NCBI GenBank assembly: GCA_003641795.1
Contig: QNAP01000095.1
Coordinates: 1 to 7,007 of the forward strand
Length of the DNA stretch: 7,007 nt
Direction: 5' to 3'
Origin: Thermotogae bacterium
GTDB lineage: Bacteria > Thermotogota > Thermotogae > UBA12178
Shown: one piece after another, positions 5,776 through 7,007 of the stretch
Layout of the letters: each line of letters opens with the position of its first letter
Numbering within the stretch: the first letter of the stretch is position 1
Translations under genes and position numbers: made by a program
The notes under the pieces: model-generated
Seen by the model: only the letters and a program-made list of their open reading frames with translations
The model's database searches: none
What the model was told of the DNA's origin: nothing

Positions 5776-7007
5776 TTATGCGCGCATCGTTTCCTTTTTC
5801 CACACGAGGCTACCCCTTTTGAAGACAGCTACAACCCTTCTATGAGACGGCAAGTAAGGGAGTGCACGGTAACTCGGTAGATCCATCAGAATGATATCGG
5901 CTTCTTTACCTTTCTCAAGACTCCCAACCCTGTGTGAAATGCCCACCACCCACGCGGCGTTGATGGTGTAAGCGTTCAGACATTCTTCAACGGTCATACC
6001 CAGATAATTCACCGCAAGGTGTGTCACGATGCTCGGATCAAATATCATGTTGGATCCGGGATTGAAGTCGCTTCCAAGGGCAACAGCAGCTCCCCGGTCG
6101 ATGAGTTCTCTGGCGCGTGCGAATGGCTTCTTCATAAAGAAGCTGGTAGCAGGCATAAGCACCGCGACGGTCTGGGAAGAAGCGATGACATCAAGTGTTT
6201 CATCAGATGAAGCGATCAGGTGATCCACACTTACCGCGCCCAGCTCTACGCCGAGTTTGGCACATCCCAAGTCTTCGAACTCATCAGCGTGGAGTCGAAG
6301 CCTAAATCCTTTGTGTCTCATATTTTCCAGATAGAATCTCGTGTCTTCTATCCCAAACGCTCCACGTTCGCAGAAGATATCCACCGTGGCCACCCGTGAT
6401 TTCAACAACTGAGCCGCTTCGATGAGGCTTTCGAGATACTCTCTATGCCTTGTAACGAACTCCGGCGGTACAGCGTGGGCTCCCATAAAGGTCGGAACGA
6501 GCTCGAGCGGTTGTACGTGGTTGAGATCATCTATGACCTGCAACTGTTTCATTTCCAGTTCCACACTCAAGCCGTAACCCGTTTTCGCATCGGAAGTGGT
6601 GATTCCACAGGAAAGCATCTCTTCAAGGAAACGACGGTTGAATTCGACCATCTCTTCACGGTGAGCTGCCTTCACAGACTCGCGAGTATTGAGGATGCCA
6701 CCACCGGATTTCAAAATCTCCAAGTAATCCGCTCCGGCAGCTCTCATGAGAAATTCCTCATGTCTGAAGCCGAAGAAAGGTATATGAGTGTGAGAATCGA
6801 CAAAACCGGGAAGCGCCACCAAACCATCGGCGTTGAACACCTCTTCCGCGTCGTAAGATGTTGGGTCATCCGTCACGTCCACGATGCGCCCATCTTTGAC
6901 CGCGATCGAAAAACCATGAAGCACTTTCAGACTCGACAACGAACGCCCTCTGAGCGGTAATGTACCACTACGCGCTGTAACCAGTTCACGAGGGTTGAGA
7001 ATGAGAA
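5776..7007 (-). CDS. hutI: Imidazolonepropionase (5' end beyond the window)
   Basis: The enzyme hydrolyses 4-imidazolone-5-propionate to N-formimino-L-glutamate, the third step of histidine degradation, in the cytoplasm. It has the amidohydrolase fold. Visible metal-site elements are HTH (codons 6792-6784), the His of LHADEF (6291-6289) and the Asp of GSDFNPGS (6069-6067). Other family blocks are AGADYLEILKSGGGI, KTGYGLSVELEMK, FMGAHAVPPEF, VDIFCERGAFG and SVDHL. The TTG at 6939 could be taken as a start, but the frame stays open to the right edge. Its upstream translation, LILNPRELVTARSGTLP and onward, looks like the real HutI N-terminus, so TTG 6939 is an internal Leu. That gives 409 visible residues, close to the usual 400-420, so only a few codons lie outside. 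The next gene is 93 bases downstream. No other hut gene is visible in the window. Confidence 0.95.
   Translation of the reverse strand, partial: LILNPRELVTARSGTLPLRGRSLSSLKVLHGFSIAVKDGRIVDVTDDPTSYDAEEVFNADGLVALPGFVDSHTHIPFFGFRHEEFLMRAAGADYLEILKSGGGILNTRESVKAAHREEMVEFNRRFLEEMLSCGITTSDAKTGYGLSVELEMKQLQVIDDLNHVQPLELVPTFMGAHAVPPEFVTRHREYLESLIEAAQLLKSRVATVDIFCERGAFGIEDTRFYLENMRHKGFRLRLHADEFEDLGCAKLGVELGAVSVDHLIASSDETLDVIASSQTVAVLMPATSFFMKKPFARARELIDRGAAVALGSDFNPGSNMIFDPSIVTHLAVNYLGMTVEECLNAYTINAAWVVGISHRVGSLEKGKEADIILMDLPSYRALPYLPSHRRVVAVFKRGSLVWKKETMRA

Noticed and set aside
6445..6960. 171-codon plus-strand open frame opposite hutI
   Set aside because: It lies entirely antisense to strongly conserved HutI coding sequence and its translation shows no domain or family motif. 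It is a shadow frame.

Overview
The window is 7 kb of gene-dense bacterial chromosome. It holds five genes or gene parts on each strand, and the two sets converge near position 2825. The genome type suggested is a thermophilic Thermotogae member (Thermotoga or Pseudothermotoga-like). This is an inference from overall protein character: a TM1254-like HAD phosphatase, a short TsaB, Lys/Glu/Arg/Val-rich proteins, strong GGAGG Shine-Dalgarno sites, frequent GTG/TTG starts and almost no intergenic space. No rRNA or other marker is present to prove it.

Plus strand (1-2835): the end of an RsmC/MJ0882-type N-methyltransferase gene overlaps by 4 bases a HAD-family (beta-phosphoglucomutase-like) phosphatase gene. 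A 39-base gap with a candidate promoter and a small hairpin around the ribosome binding site leads to a short PiT-family anion permease gene. That is followed 18 bases later by tsaB, which encodes a subunit of the machinery that makes the universal tRNA modification t6A.

Minus strand (7007 down to 2816): a nearly complete hutI (imidazolonepropionase, histidine degradation) runs off the right edge. After a 93-base gap with a good candidate promoter comes a tight five-gene run: a CNNM/CorC-type membrane protein with CBS domains, cytidine deaminase (cdd), and the flagellar basal-body genes flgB, flgC and fliE. Gaps in this run are 2 bases (CorC-cdd), about 25 bases (cdd-flgB), a 1-base overlap (flgB-flgC) and 3 bases (flgC-fliE), so co-transcription is likely. 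FlgB and FlgC are proximal rod proteins and FliE joins the rod to the MS ring. The MS-ring gene fliF does not follow fliE here, because fliE runs tail-to-tail into tsaB with a 20-base overlap.

Every gene belongs to a recognisable family, and I see no mobile element, CRISPR array, RNA gene or defence system. I found no convincing undescribed system. The points most worth a second look are the substrate of the short PiT-like permease, the mixed metal/pyrimidine/flagellar operon, the overlapping convergent ends of tsaB and fliE, and the small regulatory structures upstream of the permease and CorC genes.
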